64,000 nt of DNA from Paenibacillus sp. FSL R5-0623 (GCF_037974265.1 NZ_CP150233.1:806001-870000); one strand, 5' to 3'. Positions 35,651 to 45,471 are shown, numbered from the stretch's first letter. Made by a program: numbers and translations. The notes: generated from the letters alone by a model not told the origin.

Positions 35651-35686
35651 GCCCGAGGCTTCTAAAGCTCGGGCTATAATTGTTTT
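35651..35686. terminator. Terminator after rlmCD
   Basis: GCCCGAG (35651-35657) pairs perfectly with CTCGGGC (35668-35674), then an AT-rich stretch with TTTT. Probably also serves the convergent gene. Confidence 0.7.
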
Positions 35687-35724
35687 AACCGAAGTCATTC
35701 ATTCAGCGAAAGGCATTCAGTTTA

Positions 35725-36660
35725 TCAGTTTTTAATAGCTTTGTGTTGTTCAGTGTTTTCTAATGCCACAGTAAGACGTGGTAAAGGTATGCCTAACTTT
35801 TTTGCTTCTCTCACAACTTCAAGTACCGCAAAACCGGCTTTACTATTGTTGTATTCAATGAAAAGTCGTGGTAAGCTGCCCTTTGCAAAAATAACCTTGT
35901 TAAACAGCGTGCCGAGAAGTACTGTTGGAATCTTGGTCAACAGTAGAGTGATCGCGTCCATCTTTGCGCCTCTTGCTTTAAGTATAGGGGTCATTTCCCG
36001 CATACTCTTACCGACATTTGCGAATGAGTCACTATGATTCAAGACGGCTGGGAAACTTCCTCGTTTTAACACCTCGGTCTCCATCGCCGCATTCATGGCA
36101 AAATGATTCCATAGCCAGCTTTGCATATCTTTTGTCCAATTGATTTTAAAATGGGCGCTTTCAAATAGTTCTTTGACCTTGTTGTTTATCTGTTCCGTGC
36201 CTACCCGTGGTTTTTCCAGAAATATCGTTTTTAAAAAGCCGCCCCTAAGCTTATTGTCCTCAATGCCGCCTCCTGCTCCTGGGAACCCAAAGACAACATT
36301 GTTCATAGACAAGGGCAAGATCGATGATTTTAAATCCTGCCAAATATTATTGAATATTAGGATAGGGGTGTTACCCGCGGTAGTCGATAGTAATTGTGCT
36401 GCTTCGGGAAGTTGCTTCGTGTTGACACTTGCAATAATGAGATCGTAATTTGGGCTTATCTCCTCATGCAGTTTGATGTTCCAGCTTTCTTGGATTAACT
36501 GTTTCCCGCTTCGTGCGTCCCACATTTCAAGCGCTATATGACTTCCGAGGGTTTCTTTTCTCCCTTTTCTAACGTAAAACTCAACGGTATGCCCTGCCTT
36601 TTCAAAAGCCCAAGCATACTGGGTCGATATGACACCTCTACCAAAGAATAAAATTCTCAT
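35725..36660 (-). CDS. Ketopantoate reductase-like protein, module 2
   Basis: A 311-residue ApbA/PanE superfamily protein. The nucleotide loop is GRGVIST instead of GxGxxG-type GAGVLGS, and the region of the PanE catalytic Lys reads SWLWNHFAMNAAM, with Trp in place of Lys. It could still bind a nucleotide but may not be a normal ketopantoate reductase. It is divergent from a TetR gene at 36809, as in module 1, and the gap holds a matching operator. It is only distantly similar to the module 1 reductase. Confidence 0.75.
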   Translation of the reverse strand: MRILFFGRGVISTQYAWAFEKAGHTVEFYVRKGRKETLGSHIALEMWDARSGKQLIQESWNIKLHEEISPNYDLIIASVNTKQLPEAAQLLSTTAGNTPILIFNNIWQDLKSSILPLSMNNVVFGFPGAGGGIEDNKLRGGFLKTIFLEKPRVGTEQINNKVKELFESAHFKINWTKDMQSWLWNHFAMNAAMETEVLKRGSFPAVLNHSDSFANVGKSMREMTPILKARGAKMDAITLLLTKIPTVLLGTLFNKVIFAKGSLPRLFIEYNNSKAGFAVLEVVREAKKLGIPLPRLTVALENTEQHKAIKN

Positions 36661-36691
36661 ATTACCTCCTGAAAAAAAAATTCAATCCTTG

Positions 36692-36719
36692 TTGATGATC
36701 CAACAACGTGTTGTATAAT
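36692..36719 (+). promoter_or_regulatory. Promoter with TetR operator, module 2
   Basis: TTGATG (36692-36697), 16-bp spacer, TATAAT (36714-36719). Inside the spacer lies CAACA-ACG-TGTTG (36701-36713), with the same half-sites as CAACA-GA-TGTTG in module 1. Bound repressor would block the promoter of the TetR gene itself and probably the divergent reductase. Confidence 0.65.
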
Positions 36720-36808
36720 GTTATTGTATTGATTCACTTTACGATCATCAACCATCAGATTTTTAATATCTGTCGTATAATTGATCGAACAGCAGACGGA
36801 GGCAAATA

Positions 36809-37399
36809 ATGAAAAAGCAACCTGAAATTACGGACAAAACAAGGCAGACATTTATAAATGTATTCTGTGATTTATATAGTCGAAAACCCATCGAAAAAAT
36901 ATCCATACAAGAGATCGCTAACCAATCAGGATATAATCGGAGTACATTTTATCAATACTTTACAGATATCTATGCGTTGTTGGACTGCGTTGAAGAGCGT
37001 GTTTTGAAATCCATTAACGAGGAGATGGCAGGCAGAGAGTTTTCTACACATACGTTCCAGGATGCACTTCAATGCTTGGAAAATGCAGAGGACATTTCAG
37101 TTCTGAAAGCCCTCTTGGGCGACTATGGTTCTGTTCATTTTGTGGAACGCTTGAAAAGAGAAATTCCCTTTGAGAGATTGATTGTGGATTTTCCAACAGA
37201 TGATGTCTTGGCACCATATATCATTGAGTTTTACATATCAACATTAATATCTATGTTTCGTCTTTGGATACGCAACGACAAAGACCTATCGTCAGAAGAA
37301 TTGGTCAAGCTGATCGATAGCCTATTTGCAAAGGGGATAACACCGTATCATATCTTTGGCGCGGTCAATTTGAAGCGCTCTGATCTGAATAAAAAGTAA
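36809..37399 (+). CDS. TetR family regulator, module 2
   Basis: A 196-residue regulator. The N-terminal HTH is IEKISIQEIANQSGYNRSTFYQYFTDIYALLD, and the C-terminal part is a helical ligand domain. SD GGAGG is 7 bases before the ATG. It is divergent from the reductase-like gene; the shared half-site suggests autoregulation and possible cross-talk with the TetR at 29519, though the two proteins are not close paralogues. Confidence 0.88.
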   Translation: MKKQPEITDKTRQTFINVFCDLYSRKPIEKISIQEIANQSGYNRSTFYQYFTDIYALLDCVEERVLKSINEEMAGREFSTHTFQDALQCLENAEDISVLKALLGDYGSVHFVERLKREIPFERLIVDFPTDDVLAPYIIEFYISTLISMFRLWIRNDKDLSSEELVKLIDSLFAKGITPYHIFGAVNLKRSDLNKK

Positions 37400-37536
37400 A
37401 GGGACGAGGAGAAGGAGAATGAGGGCTTGACTGTAACAGAATCCCTGATACGAGGGTCGCTTGCCTAATTATTTTTGCAAGAGCCTTTTCTGGAGTGCCT
37501 ACAAACAGATCATACAGATATTCTAGCGGAAAACAG

Positions 37537-37564
37537 TAAAGAGGAGCATTTGCTCCTCTTTACT
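37537..37564. terminator. Perfect hairpin between convergent genes
   Basis: GTAAAGAGGAGCA (37537-37549) and TGCTCCTCTTTAC (37552-37564) are perfectly complementary with a 2-nt centre. T tracts are weak on both sides. Confidence 0.6.
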
Positions 37565-37615
37565 TCAATAACTATAGTAGTCTAAAACTCCTCACTCCAT
37601 CATCCCAAGCGGTAA

Positions 37616-39493
37616 TTAATACACATGCACATCCGTACCAAGCACGGATTTGTTTTGTACGGAATTACCGGATAGATATACCTTTTGCAGATTAGGAAGC
37701 TGGCTTAGGCTCTCGATATTGGAAATGGCATTGTTCTCGAGATGAAGCTCTTCTATGGCCTGCCAGTTACTCATAAATTCGAGAGAAGCCAGATTGTTAT
37801 CTTGCAGAGTAAAGGAACGTAGAGCCGACATGTTGGCAAAGTAAGGCATCATTTGGTCAACTTCATTGACAGAGTTGTTATTTATGCTGAAATATGGCTG
37901 CTCTAAGGTCAAATGTTCAAGCACGCTGTTTTCCGCAGCCGTTTTTTGTTCAAAGTTCAACCTACACTCGGAGCACATCAGAGATTTGACCTGCTTTAAA
38001 CGAAATAAAGCATCGCTCTCCTTATATAGTGACGAGTCGTAAATGTTTAGAGTCTCTAGGCTGGGCAAACCGTCCAGGGCGCCAAGACGTGTAATTTCAT
38101 CGATCTCCCAGAGGGAGAGTTGCTCCAGTTTTGGGAATTTCCCCAGCGCAACCAAGTTCAATTCCCCGCTTCCGCCACGGAGCGTCAGACTGGTTGTAGC
38201 CGGGGCCTTTAGCCCAGTGAGAAAGGAGCTTGGAATTTCCACTCGCCCCACATTAGGCAATGTCAGCGCTTCTGCTTTCTCGTAGTAACCGGACAACGTT
38301 AATTCCCGCAGAGAGGGCAGACTGTTTATGACCTTTACCGAACTAAGCTGACTTAGAGAAGCCAGACGTAGTGTAGTAATGGAGGCCTTGTCGGCCAAGG
38401 GCTCCAGGCTTGAGAAGTTTACGTTTTCGAGATCAAGTGTTTGTAGAGCAGGCATATTTTGTACAAAGTCGATGGACTTTACATTCGTTAAAAAGGATAG
38501 CTGAAGCTCCTGAAGCTGGGTCAAGGCGTACAGCGGCTGCAGGTCTGTGGTTTCACTGTAATGTATGGATAAGGATGAAAGCCCGGTCATGGAGGACAAC
38601 CATCCCAGTTCATCGACAAAGGTGAGCGACAGGGACTTGAGCGGCAGCTTGTTCAACAGAAAGAAATCCGTTACGGATTCATCCACATAGGTAATGGATA
38701 ACGAGCTCAGATTAGGAAACTCCAGCAGCATGGCCAATTCCTGATTGCTGCGAAGCTGAGTGGAAAGCTCCGTAATTTTAGTCTTGTCTCCAAAGTAGCC
38801 CGAAAATGTACTGAAGGATTCGTTAAAAGCGCCTCCATAACTTTTTAATCCGGACATATGGGCCAAAGTGGTTTGATCCGTCTGGGCGATTTCATAGGTG
38901 TTCGTCAGGTCCAATGCCGTCAGTCCCGTAAAGGCTTCAAAATCTCGCTGATTGATCTCCTGGCCATTCAGTTTCTTGTCCTGAGTAACATAAGTGATTT
39001 TCTCGGCCTGTTCATCGCTGAAGGGATCGGAGAGGCTATATGTAAACGTCCACTGATCATTCTCCGAATGCTCTACAGTTAAATAGCGAAGACGAGCCAA
39101 TTCCTCCTCTGTCGGCAGGGCAGATCCTTTATCGAAGATATCTCGCAAAAAGGAAAGAAGAACCTCGCTTTCGGGCATCTTTCGTACAGGCAGATTGGCT
39201 TCTGTTTTTGAATAGGTGGAGCTGTTGCTATAATAAAAATATGTACCGATGGCGCCTGATATGACAAGCAGCAGGACCAATAACAGCCTTAGGGGGATGG
39301 AGACGGAGACGGACAGCTTCGGCGTCGCCTCAGGAACTGTCCCGTGGTAATGATTAATGGTCTGGTCTACGTAATAGACATGATTTTGCTTCAATAAAAG
39401 CTCTGTTTCACAATAGGGACACTTTAAAACTTCATCCTCCTTGTATTCAATTCTTCCATTGCAATTGGGACAGTTTAACGGGATAAACGCCAC
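37616..39493 (-). CDS. Zinc-ribbon, membrane-anchored leucine-rich-repeat protein
   Basis: A 625-residue protein in four parts: an N-terminal zinc ribbon (Cys8, Cys11, Cys25, Cys28 in CPNC and CPYC), one membrane segment (about 66-86, RLLLVLLLVISGAIGTYFYY), a linker, and more than ten leucine-rich repeats (for example LTALDLTN, LKSLSLTF, LQTLDLENV, IEELHLENNAISNIESL) up to the C-terminus. The zinc ribbon should be cytosolic and the LRR domain outside. GTG 39493 is preferred over ATG 39511, because AAGGAG is 9 bases upstream of the GTG and the upstream codons overlap the SD. Function unknown; LRR domains usually bind proteins. Confidence 0.8.
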   Translation of the reverse strand: MAFIPLNCPNCNGRIEYKEDEVLKCPYCETELLLKQNHVYYVDQTINHYHGTVPEATPKLSVSVSIPLRLLLVLLLVISGAIGTYFYYSNSSTYSKTEANLPVRKMPESEVLLSFLRDIFDKGSALPTEEELARLRYLTVEHSENDQWTFTYSLSDPFSDEQAEKITYVTQDKKLNGQEINQRDFEAFTGLTALDLTNTYEIAQTDQTTLAHMSGLKSYGGAFNESFSTFSGYFGDKTKITELSTQLRSNQELAMLLEFPNLSSLSITYVDESVTDFFLLNKLPLKSLSLTFVDELGWLSSMTGLSSLSIHYSETTDLQPLYALTQLQELQLSFLTNVKSIDFVQNMPALQTLDLENVNFSSLEPLADKASITTLRLASLSQLSSVKVINSLPSLRELTLSGYYEKAEALTLPNVGRVEIPSSFLTGLKAPATTSLTLRGGSGELNLVALGKFPKLEQLSLWEIDEITRLGALDGLPSLETLNIYDSSLYKESDALFRLKQVKSLMCSECRLNFEQKTAAENSVLEHLTLEQPYFSINNNSVNEVDQMMPYFANMSALRSFTLQDNNLASLEFMSNWQAIEELHLENNAISNIESLSQLPNLQKVYLSGNSVQNKSVLGTDVHVY

Positions 39494-39720
39494 GAATGTC
39501 CTCTCCTTCATTTCATTATGATGTTCATAAGATCATGCTGAACGGTGATCTGACTTCATTATACCTTGTGAATTTACGTTTGATGAGAGAAAGAAGTTTC
39601 ACATAGCGAAGGAGTAGGGAATCCAGCTCCTTTTTGATCTTCTTTAAGTAGGGCAGAGGGGAGGCATTAGACATCATCAAGCGAACTGCTGCCTTTACCG
39701 GGACGGTTTATTTATGTTTA

Positions 39721-39748
39721 TTGAACGCGAGGGTGAGTATGTTATATT
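39721..39748 (+). promoter_or_regulatory. Promoter of the ABC1-kinase gene
   Basis: TTGAAC (39721-39726), 16-bp spacer and TATATT (39743-39748), with TGT just before the -10 (extended -10). The leader to the ATG at 39798 is about 40 bases. The rest of 39494-39797 shows no gene. Confidence 0.65.
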
Positions 39749-39797
39749 GAGGAGAGGAAAATCAAACGATACCATTACATAACAGGTGGGATGTAAG

Positions 39798-41762
39798 ATG
39801 TTCTTTTTTATTACAATGCTTGTGTGCTTTGTTGTATTCATGTTGCTGACTTCGTTCTTCAACAGAAAACATAAAGTTCTAATCTCGTTAGTCAGTTCGC
39901 TGGTAGTGAGTACGCTGCTTCAGGCTCTGGAGCAATTTTACCTAAGCGGTATTTTAGTGGCGTCGTTTTTGGTTTATTTTATAATCGGAAATATCAGCAC
40001 TTTAAAAAGCAATCAGCTTAGGCTAATCTTGGCGGTATTATTCAGTACGTCCATAGTAACACTGGTGCTCTCGTTTACATACTTCAATCAAACCACAGCT
40101 CCACCAGATGCCGAGATTCTTAGAGTTATGTTTATGTACTACCCTTTATTAGTTGTGTTTATTGCGTGTTATATCTACATGCTCCTAAGCCTGTTCAATT
40201 TTAAAATGTTGCAAGCCGCCAATCCGTTCCTCTATATCTGGAATAAGGTTCGTGCTTTCAGACGGATGATGCGTTTGTTCTGGATTATTTCACGTAAAGG
40301 TTTGACTCATTTGATTCAGCAGGATCATGCCAAGCTACCCTTTGCGATTGCTGAGGTTCTGGATAACATGGGCGGCGTGTTTGTTAAGTTTGCTCAAGTG
40401 TTATCGACCAAAAAGGACATGCTGCCTGCGAACTATATTCAAGCGTTCTCCAGTCTGCATGATCAGGTTAAACCGCTGAGCCAAGATGAACTGAAAACAA
40501 TCATTGACACTAGAATCGGAAATATGGATGAAACCTATGAATCCTTTGGGATGGAGCCGATTGCTGCGGCTTCGATCGGACAGGTTCATCTGGCAAAGCT
40601 AAAGTTAACGGGCGAGAAGGTTGTTGTTAAAATTCTAAGACCTGACGTGAAGCAGAAGATGACAGTGGATTTGGATATTTTGATCCAGTTTGTCACATGG
40701 CTGTCCGAACGCTCTATCAAAATCAAGAGACTTGGGTTAATCCAGTTAGCCGAAGGATTCAAACAGAATTTGCTTGAAGAAACCGATTTTGATATCGAGG
40801 CCTTAAATACGAATCTGTTGCGAAAAGCCTTCCAGGAACATGATATTCAGATCCGTGTTCCTAAAATCTACGCCGAGTTCTCAACGAAACAGGTGCTCAC
40901 CATGGAATATATCGAAGGAACCAGCTTCACAAAAGCGGTGACAAACGACGTGTCAGTGAGGGTGATGCACGCATTTTTGGATCAAATTCTGATGATTGGT
41001 ATCTTTCATGCGGACCCCCATCCTGGCAACCTCATGCTTACTTCTGATGGAGAAGTTGCTTTGATCGACTTTGGTTCAGTGGGATATCTAACGGATGAGG
41101 AACGAGAAGGCATGTTAAGCTTCCTGATGGGTTACAGCACTAAAGATACGAAAGAGATGGCGCATGGCTTAACGCGAGTCTGTAAGGAAGGAGATTTACT
41201 GGATCAAAAACTGATTGAACAACGCCTTAACCGTTTGTTAGCAGAAGTATCTTTCTCACCAGACCCGACAAGTGTCATGATGAAACGTATGATGACCCTG
41301 ATCACGGATATGGGGATGTCCTTAAAACCGACCATTGCTGGTGCATTCAGAGCTATCATTACGCTGGATGGTACGTTGTCATCTGTAGATGATACCTACT
41401 CTTTATCTGCAGCAAGCCAGTCCTACGCCAGCCATATGGATAAAGGGCAGATGGTTAAAGAGCGCATAAGCAAGGTCAAGGACCAGATTACGGACTACAT
41501 TCCTAGATTATTGGAGCTGCCTATTCTGAAGGAAAATAAAATTACGATTGCTCGTGAGCAACATCATTCATTGAATGATGTTATAGGCACGTTAACTGTG
41601 GGGATTTTCACGGTAATCTGTATGGTTGTTATGCTCGCAAGTTTTGTAGTTCAGAGCGAAGTCATGCGATTTCTACTTGGTCCATTATCCATATCAGGCT
41701 TTGGTGTAGGGATGACCATTTTGTGCGTATCTGTAATTAAACATTTGAAGCCTAAGGTGTAG
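39798..41762 (+). CDS. ABC1/UbiB-family atypical kinase, membrane protein
   Basis: A 654-residue protein with about four N-terminal membrane segments (residues 1-135) and two at the C-terminus, around a kinase-like core. Core motifs: KFAQVLSTKKDMLP (the KxGQ region), the Ala-rich loop AAASIGQVHLAKL, the VVVKILRP lysine, HADPHPGN and IDFGSVG. UbiB/ABC1 proteins are ATPases linked to ubiquinone or menaquinone and prenyl-lipid handling; the role here is inferred. ATG 39798 has AGGTGGG 7 bases upstream, so GTG 39786 is unlikely. Confidence 0.9.
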   Translation: MFFFITMLVCFVVFMLLTSFFNRKHKVLISLVSSLVVSTLLQALEQFYLSGILVASFLVYFIIGNISTLKSNQLRLILAVLFSTSIVTLVLSFTYFNQTTAPPDAEILRVMFMYYPLLVVFIACYIYMLLSLFNFKMLQAANPFLYIWNKVRAFRRMMRLFWIISRKGLTHLIQQDHAKLPFAIAEVLDNMGGVFVKFAQVLSTKKDMLPANYIQAFSSLHDQVKPLSQDELKTIIDTRIGNMDETYESFGMEPIAAASIGQVHLAKLKLTGEKVVVKILRPDVKQKMTVDLDILIQFVTWLSERSIKIKRLGLIQLAEGFKQNLLEETDFDIEALNTNLLRKAFQEHDIQIRVPKIYAEFSTKQVLTMEYIEGTSFTKAVTNDVSVRVMHAFLDQILMIGIFHADPHPGNLMLTSDGEVALIDFGSVGYLTDEEREGMLSFLMGYSTKDTKEMAHGLTRVCKEGDLLDQKLIEQRLNRLLAEVSFSPDPTSVMMKRMMTLITDMGMSLKPTIAGAFRAIITLDGTLSSVDDTYSLSAASQSYASHMDKGQMVKERISKVKDQITDYIPRLLELPILKENKITIAREQHHSLNDVIGTLTVGIFTVICMVVMLASFVVQSEVMRFLLGPLSISGFGVGMTILCVSVIKHLKPKV

Positions 41763-41853
41763 TGTATAGATAGATCAGGATGGATGAAACAATCGTTTAC
41801 TTTTTTAAGAGCAGGTTGCAGGGTGAACTGGTTAGTTACATCTTGCTTTGGCT

Positions 41854-41892
41854 GGCAAGTTATCTTCTGGATAACCTGCCGATTATCTTTTT
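41854..41892 (+). terminator. Terminator after the ABC1-kinase gene
   Basis: GGCAAGTTATC (41854-41864) pairs with GATAACCTGCC (41870-41880), with TTTTT at 41888-41892. Confidence 0.6.
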
Positions 41893-41925
41893 CCGCAATC
41901 GCATATTCTTATATCCTTAATCAAT

Positions 41926-42132
41926 TCAATCTACGGCAAAATGCACGACTGCACTATATAACATTTTGGTGCGAATAGGATCAAATGTTACTTGATGTTG
42001 GACTTGCTTCACACGCAGCATCAGCGCTTTATTGATTTCAATTCGTTCTTCAATCACTCGCGCCAGTTCATGAAAGTCATAAGCCTGCAAGCATTCGACT
42101 TTATCTTTAATTATATCCAGTGAGATTTCCAT
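41926..42132 (-). CDS. DUF2536 small protein
   Basis: A 68-residue soluble protein: MEISLDIIKDKVECLQ, EERIEINKALMLRVKQVQHQ, and the C-terminal YSAVVHFAVD, which matches the pattern of DUF2536 proteins of Bacillales (YrhF-like). SD GGAGGAGG lies about 11 bases before the ATG. Function unknown. Confidence 0.75.
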   Translation of the reverse strand: MEISLDIIKDKVECLQAYDFHELARVIEERIEINKALMLRVKQVQHQVTFDPIRTKMLYSAVVHFAVD

Positions 42133-42518
42133 ATTAAGTCATGCCTCCTCCAAATGACGATCTGCAGGTTAAATACCTGCCGAGCTTCATTTTAGAGGAG
42201 CTTTTCCAGTTCGGCAAGAGCAATCGGGCTGAAAATCTAATAAAGACGTGATAAAATCGGGAAAGGGCAATTTCGAGATCATCGAACTTTCAATAATTTG
42301 AAGATCCAATGGGAGTAATAACAGATACTGTTGTTTGAACAAAGTTACATTTGCATGGTATAAGTGAAGAAGAAGCTAGGACACCATAATGTGAATTGCA
42401 ACGAAACTGCGAATGATCATGTAAATGATAGCAAGCAGATGTATGAGTTACGAGTTTTACTATTTTAACTATTAATGAGGACAGAGACTGTCCTGGAATG
42501 TATAGAGGAGCTTTTGAG
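42133..42518. other. Intergenic region, nothing recognised
   Basis: About 385 AT-rich bases upstream of both the DUF2536 gene (-) and the dus gene (+). No small gene with an SD, no strong hairpin. Confidence 0.4.
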
Positions 42519-43493
42519 ATGACAAAGGAAAACTTTTGGCGTGAATTGCCACGACCATTTTTTATACTGGCACCCATGGAAGATGTGACGGATGTTGTGT
42601 TTCGGCATGTCGTAGGTGAAGCGGGCAGACCGGATGTGTTTTTTACGGAGTTTGCGAATACAGAGAGTTATTGTCACCCGGAGGGGCACCATAGTGTGCG
42701 AGGGCGTCTGACTTTTACAGCGGACGAACAGCCGATTGTGGCTCATATCTGGGGAGATAAACCGGAATTCTTTCGTGAGATGAGTATCGGTATGGCGAAA
42801 GAAGGATTTAAAGGCATCGATATCAATATGGGTTGTCCGGTAGCGAATGTAGCCGAGAATGGAAAAGGAAGCGGATTGATCTGCCGGCCAGCCCTTGCGG
42901 CGGAGATTATTCAGGCGGCGAAAGCCGGGGGGCTGCCGGTCAGTGTGAAAACACGTCTTGGATTTACTGAGGTCGATGAATGGCGCGACTGGTTAACTCA
43001 TATTTTGCAGCAAGACATCGTGAATCTGTCCATTCACTTGCGGACGAGAGAAGAAATGAGCAAAGTAGACGCTCACTGGGAACTGATTCCGGAGATTAAA
43101 AAACTTCGTGATGAGATAGCTCCTAATACATTGCTGACGATTAATGGGGATATTCCTGACCGTGAAACAGGCCTGAGACTCGTGGAGCAATATGGTGTGG
43201 ATGGTATTATGATTGGACGCGGTATCTTCCAGAATCCGTTTGCTTTTGAGAAGGAGCCGAAGGAACACAGCAGCACGGAATTGCTTGATCTGCTACGGCT
43301 GCATTTGGATCTCCATGATCAATATTCCGAGCTTGAAACGCGTTCGTTCAGCCCGCTGGCCCGGTTTTTCAAAATCTATGTTCGTGGCTTCCGCGGTGCT
43401 AGTGAGCTGAGAAACAGCTTGATGAACGCCAAAACCACTTCTAAAGTACGCGAATTGCTCAATGAGTTTGAAATTAATGAACAGGTGGAGTAG
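42519..43493 (+). CDS. dus: tRNA-dihydrouridine synthase
   Basis: A 324-residue FMN-dependent tRNA-modifying enzyme. The N-terminal FMN motif is [33 protein letters not shown] contains the catalytic Cys region; VKTRLGF and [14 protein letters not shown] complete the barrel, followed by a small helical C-terminal domain. ATG 42519 is preferred to the upstream ATG 42498, since GAGGAG lies just before it. The subclass (which tRNA position) cannot be fixed by eye. Confidence 0.92.
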   Translation: MTKENFWRELPRPFFILAPMEDVTDVVFRHVVGEAGRPDVFFTEFANTESYCHPEGHHSVRGRLTFTADEQPIVAHIWGDKPEFFREMSIGMAKEGFKGIDINMGCPVANVAENGKGSGLICRPALAAEIIQAAKAGGLPVSVKTRLGFTEVDEWRDWLTHILQQDIVNLSIHLRTREEMSKVDAHWELIPEIKKLRDEIAPNTLLTINGDIPDRETGLRLVEQYGVDGIMIGRGIFQNPFAFEKEPKEHSSTELLDLLRLHLDLHDQYSELETRSFSPLARFFKIYVRGFRGASELRNSLMNAKTTSKVRELLNEFEINEQVE

Positions 43494-43548
43494 AGTAAGC
43501 CGTAATCATGGATACGAAGTATGATTCAGGTAGATTTAATAGAAAAAA

Positions 43549-43580
43549 AAGAAGCGGTAACTTTTCCGCTTCTTTTTTTT
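43549..43580. terminator. Bidirectional terminator
   Basis: AAGAAGCGG (43549-43557) pairs with CCGCTTCTT (43566-43574), with A-run before and T-run after, between convergent genes. Confidence 0.88.
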
Positions 43581-43590
43581 GCTTTGCTGT

Positions 43591-44646
43591 TTAACGCGTA
43601 TACTCTGGCTTCTCTATAGCGATTGGCTGAGGATTGGCAAGCACCCATAACACAGCCAACTCGGATAATCTGGCAGGCGCATCAAAATCGTATCCATTGT
43701 GAAGTCTGCTGACCAAGTCTGCTGCCTCTTGGAGAAGTGCGGGAGCGAGTGGCGTACCAGAGCCCAGGTGACGAACCAGTGCATCCAGCATCTTGCGATA
43801 CTCCGCATCCCAGTTTCCACCGCCATTATCCAATACTTCATGGGACACACGTCCTGTGATGCGAATGACCTCTCCCTGCACCGTTTGAGCGTAGCCTTGG
43901 GCCGGAATGAGATATTCCCACAGCTCTTGGTGCTGTTTGGTCCAAGTGGTTGCCTTTACCTGAATGGGGGTAGTCCCATCGTGCATGATCCGATTCGCTA
44001 CCGGCTCAACATCAAATAACGGGTACAGTTTGTTCAGCGCGTCTGAAACTTCATCGACCTTGTCCTTATTAAACTTCTCACGGACGAATTCAAAATCCTT
44101 ACCGATCCGCTTCACCGATTCTTTCATATCCGGGGTGACCGATGCTCCGGCATCCAGCAGAATTGCGGCAATCTCTGCCAGACTGACTATATCGCTATTC
44201 CTGCAATTGGCTAACCCCTTAGCTAATGGCGTATTTCCCTGTTTATTTTCTACGTTAATAGTAGCGCCTTGGTTTACCAACTCTTGAACCACTTTGGTTC
44301 TATACCCACTGACTGCTGCATGTAACGGTGTTTCATTTTGGTAATCCACAGCGTCCAGATCCGCACCTAATTCAAGGAACTGGGGTACATTTCCTGACCA
44401 GTGTGCAGCGTGGGCGTGTAATGGCGTGCGTTGATATTTGTCCCGTGCGTTGATATCTGCCCCTTGCTCTACCAGCCAACGAACCAATTCATCCGATATT
44501 TGACGAAAGCTGAGGGTCGTACCTTTGCTGTAGCCCCCGCGGGCATCCCATTCGCATTGCTCAAAAATTTCTTTTACGGTAGCGATATCATTATCTTTAA
44601 CGAGTTTTTCCATATGAGCAGGTAAGGTTGCTTTCTTCGTAGCCAT
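43591..44646 (-). CDS. Ankyrin-repeat protein
   Basis: A 351-residue soluble protein. Residues about 50-165 hold four or so ankyrin repeats (LVEQGADINARDKYQRTPLHAHAAH, LDAVDYQNETPLHAAVSG, INVENKQGNTPLAKGL, AAILLDAGASV). The C-terminal 180 residues are not recognised. ATG 44646 is preferred, because AGGAGAGG is 9 bases upstream; an in-frame start at 44928 has no SD. It is divergent from an SF0329-like gene; neither partner has a known job. Confidence 0.85.
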   Translation of the reverse strand: MATKKATLPAHMEKLVKDNDIATVKEIFEQCEWDARGGYSKGTTLSFRQISDELVRWLVEQGADINARDKYQRTPLHAHAAHWSGNVPQFLELGADLDAVDYQNETPLHAAVSGYRTKVVQELVNQGATINVENKQGNTPLAKGLANCRNSDIVSLAEIAAILLDAGASVTPDMKESVKRIGKDFEFVREKFNKDKVDEVSDALNKLYPLFDVEPVANRIMHDGTTPIQVKATTWTKQHQELWEYLIPAQGYAQTVQGEVIRITGRVSHEVLDNGGGNWDAEYRKMLDALVRHLGSGTPLAPALLQEAADLVSRLHNGYDFDAPARLSELAVLWVLANPQPIAIEKPEYTR

Positions 44647-44901
44647 TACACTCTTCCTCTCCTTTGTGAATAACAACGTATGTTCCAATGGTAGGCTATG
44701 ACGATTTAATAGTAAGTAGATAATTTTCTGCAATTTTATCACATAGGGGATTTCAAAACCAATAACTGGGTTTCTTCCATCATCCATTTGGTTTGCTATG
44801 TTATAATTTAGATGAATGTTGATATTGAGGATTGGTTGAGAAAAGATATTTGAAATGATCGCCGCAATTCGTGCGGTAGGCTTTTGATAATAGGAGGATT
44901 T

Positions 44902-45471
44902 ATGTCCTGGAGCAAATTGAAGCAACAACTGGAGAGTTTTCTTAGTCCCGCGTTAGTTGGAAGGGTGGAGTACCGTGCTACCAGCTATAGCTATTCACCT
45001 GATAAATCAGGCAATTGTTATATTACTGTAGATAAAAAGAATGTACTCAACATGAGCGATACAACAACCCCAATCCGATGGTATCAGACAGAACAGGAGA
45101 TCAAGAGCGACCCGGAGATCATGATTCCTGTGAGCGATGAAGAGATTGAAGTTATTCGAAAAGATTCCAAAGGACCCATTCCCGAGGATCGTCTTCATGT
45201 CATGGCAAGAAGTAGAAAAATCTCCGTACATGCCAAAGAGCTTTTGTTGGCTCAGACCGCACTCAGTAAATCAAATTTTACTGTTGCAGCTACGACGTAT
45301 TTATCGACTTCTATAGAGGATAATCTGGAGAGCAAGGATATCTTGTTTAATATTCTGGCTTTAATGGACAGACGAGTTGGCAAAAAGCGAATTCTAAACA
45401 TGTCGGAGCAGGTCAAATTAAAGCATCCAGCGGTACAATATTTTTATGAACTGCGTCGTCGTACGGTGTGA
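44902..45471 (+). CDS. SF0329 family protein of unknown function
   Basis: A 189-residue soluble protein. MSWSKLKQQLESFL, VGRVEYRATSYSYSPDKSG and CYITVDKKNVLNMSD match what I recall of the uncharacterised SF0329 family. ATG 44902 has AGGAGG 4-5 bases upstream, which is close but usable; a TTG at 44884 precedes the SD. No signal peptide or membrane segment. Confidence 0.7.
   Translation: MSWSKLKQQLESFLSPALVGRVEYRATSYSYSPDKSGNCYITVDKKNVLNMSDTTTPIRWYQTEQEIKSDPEIMIPVSDEEIEVIRKDSKGPIPEDRLHVMARSRKISVHAKELLLAQTALSKSNFTVAATTYLSTSIEDNLESKDILFNILALMDRRVGKKRILNMSEQVKLKHPAVQYFYELRRRTV

Noticed and set aside
41784..41978. A 64-codon frame after the ABC1-kinase gene
   Set aside because: It reads through the terminator hairpin at 41854-41892 and overlaps the DUF2536 gene.
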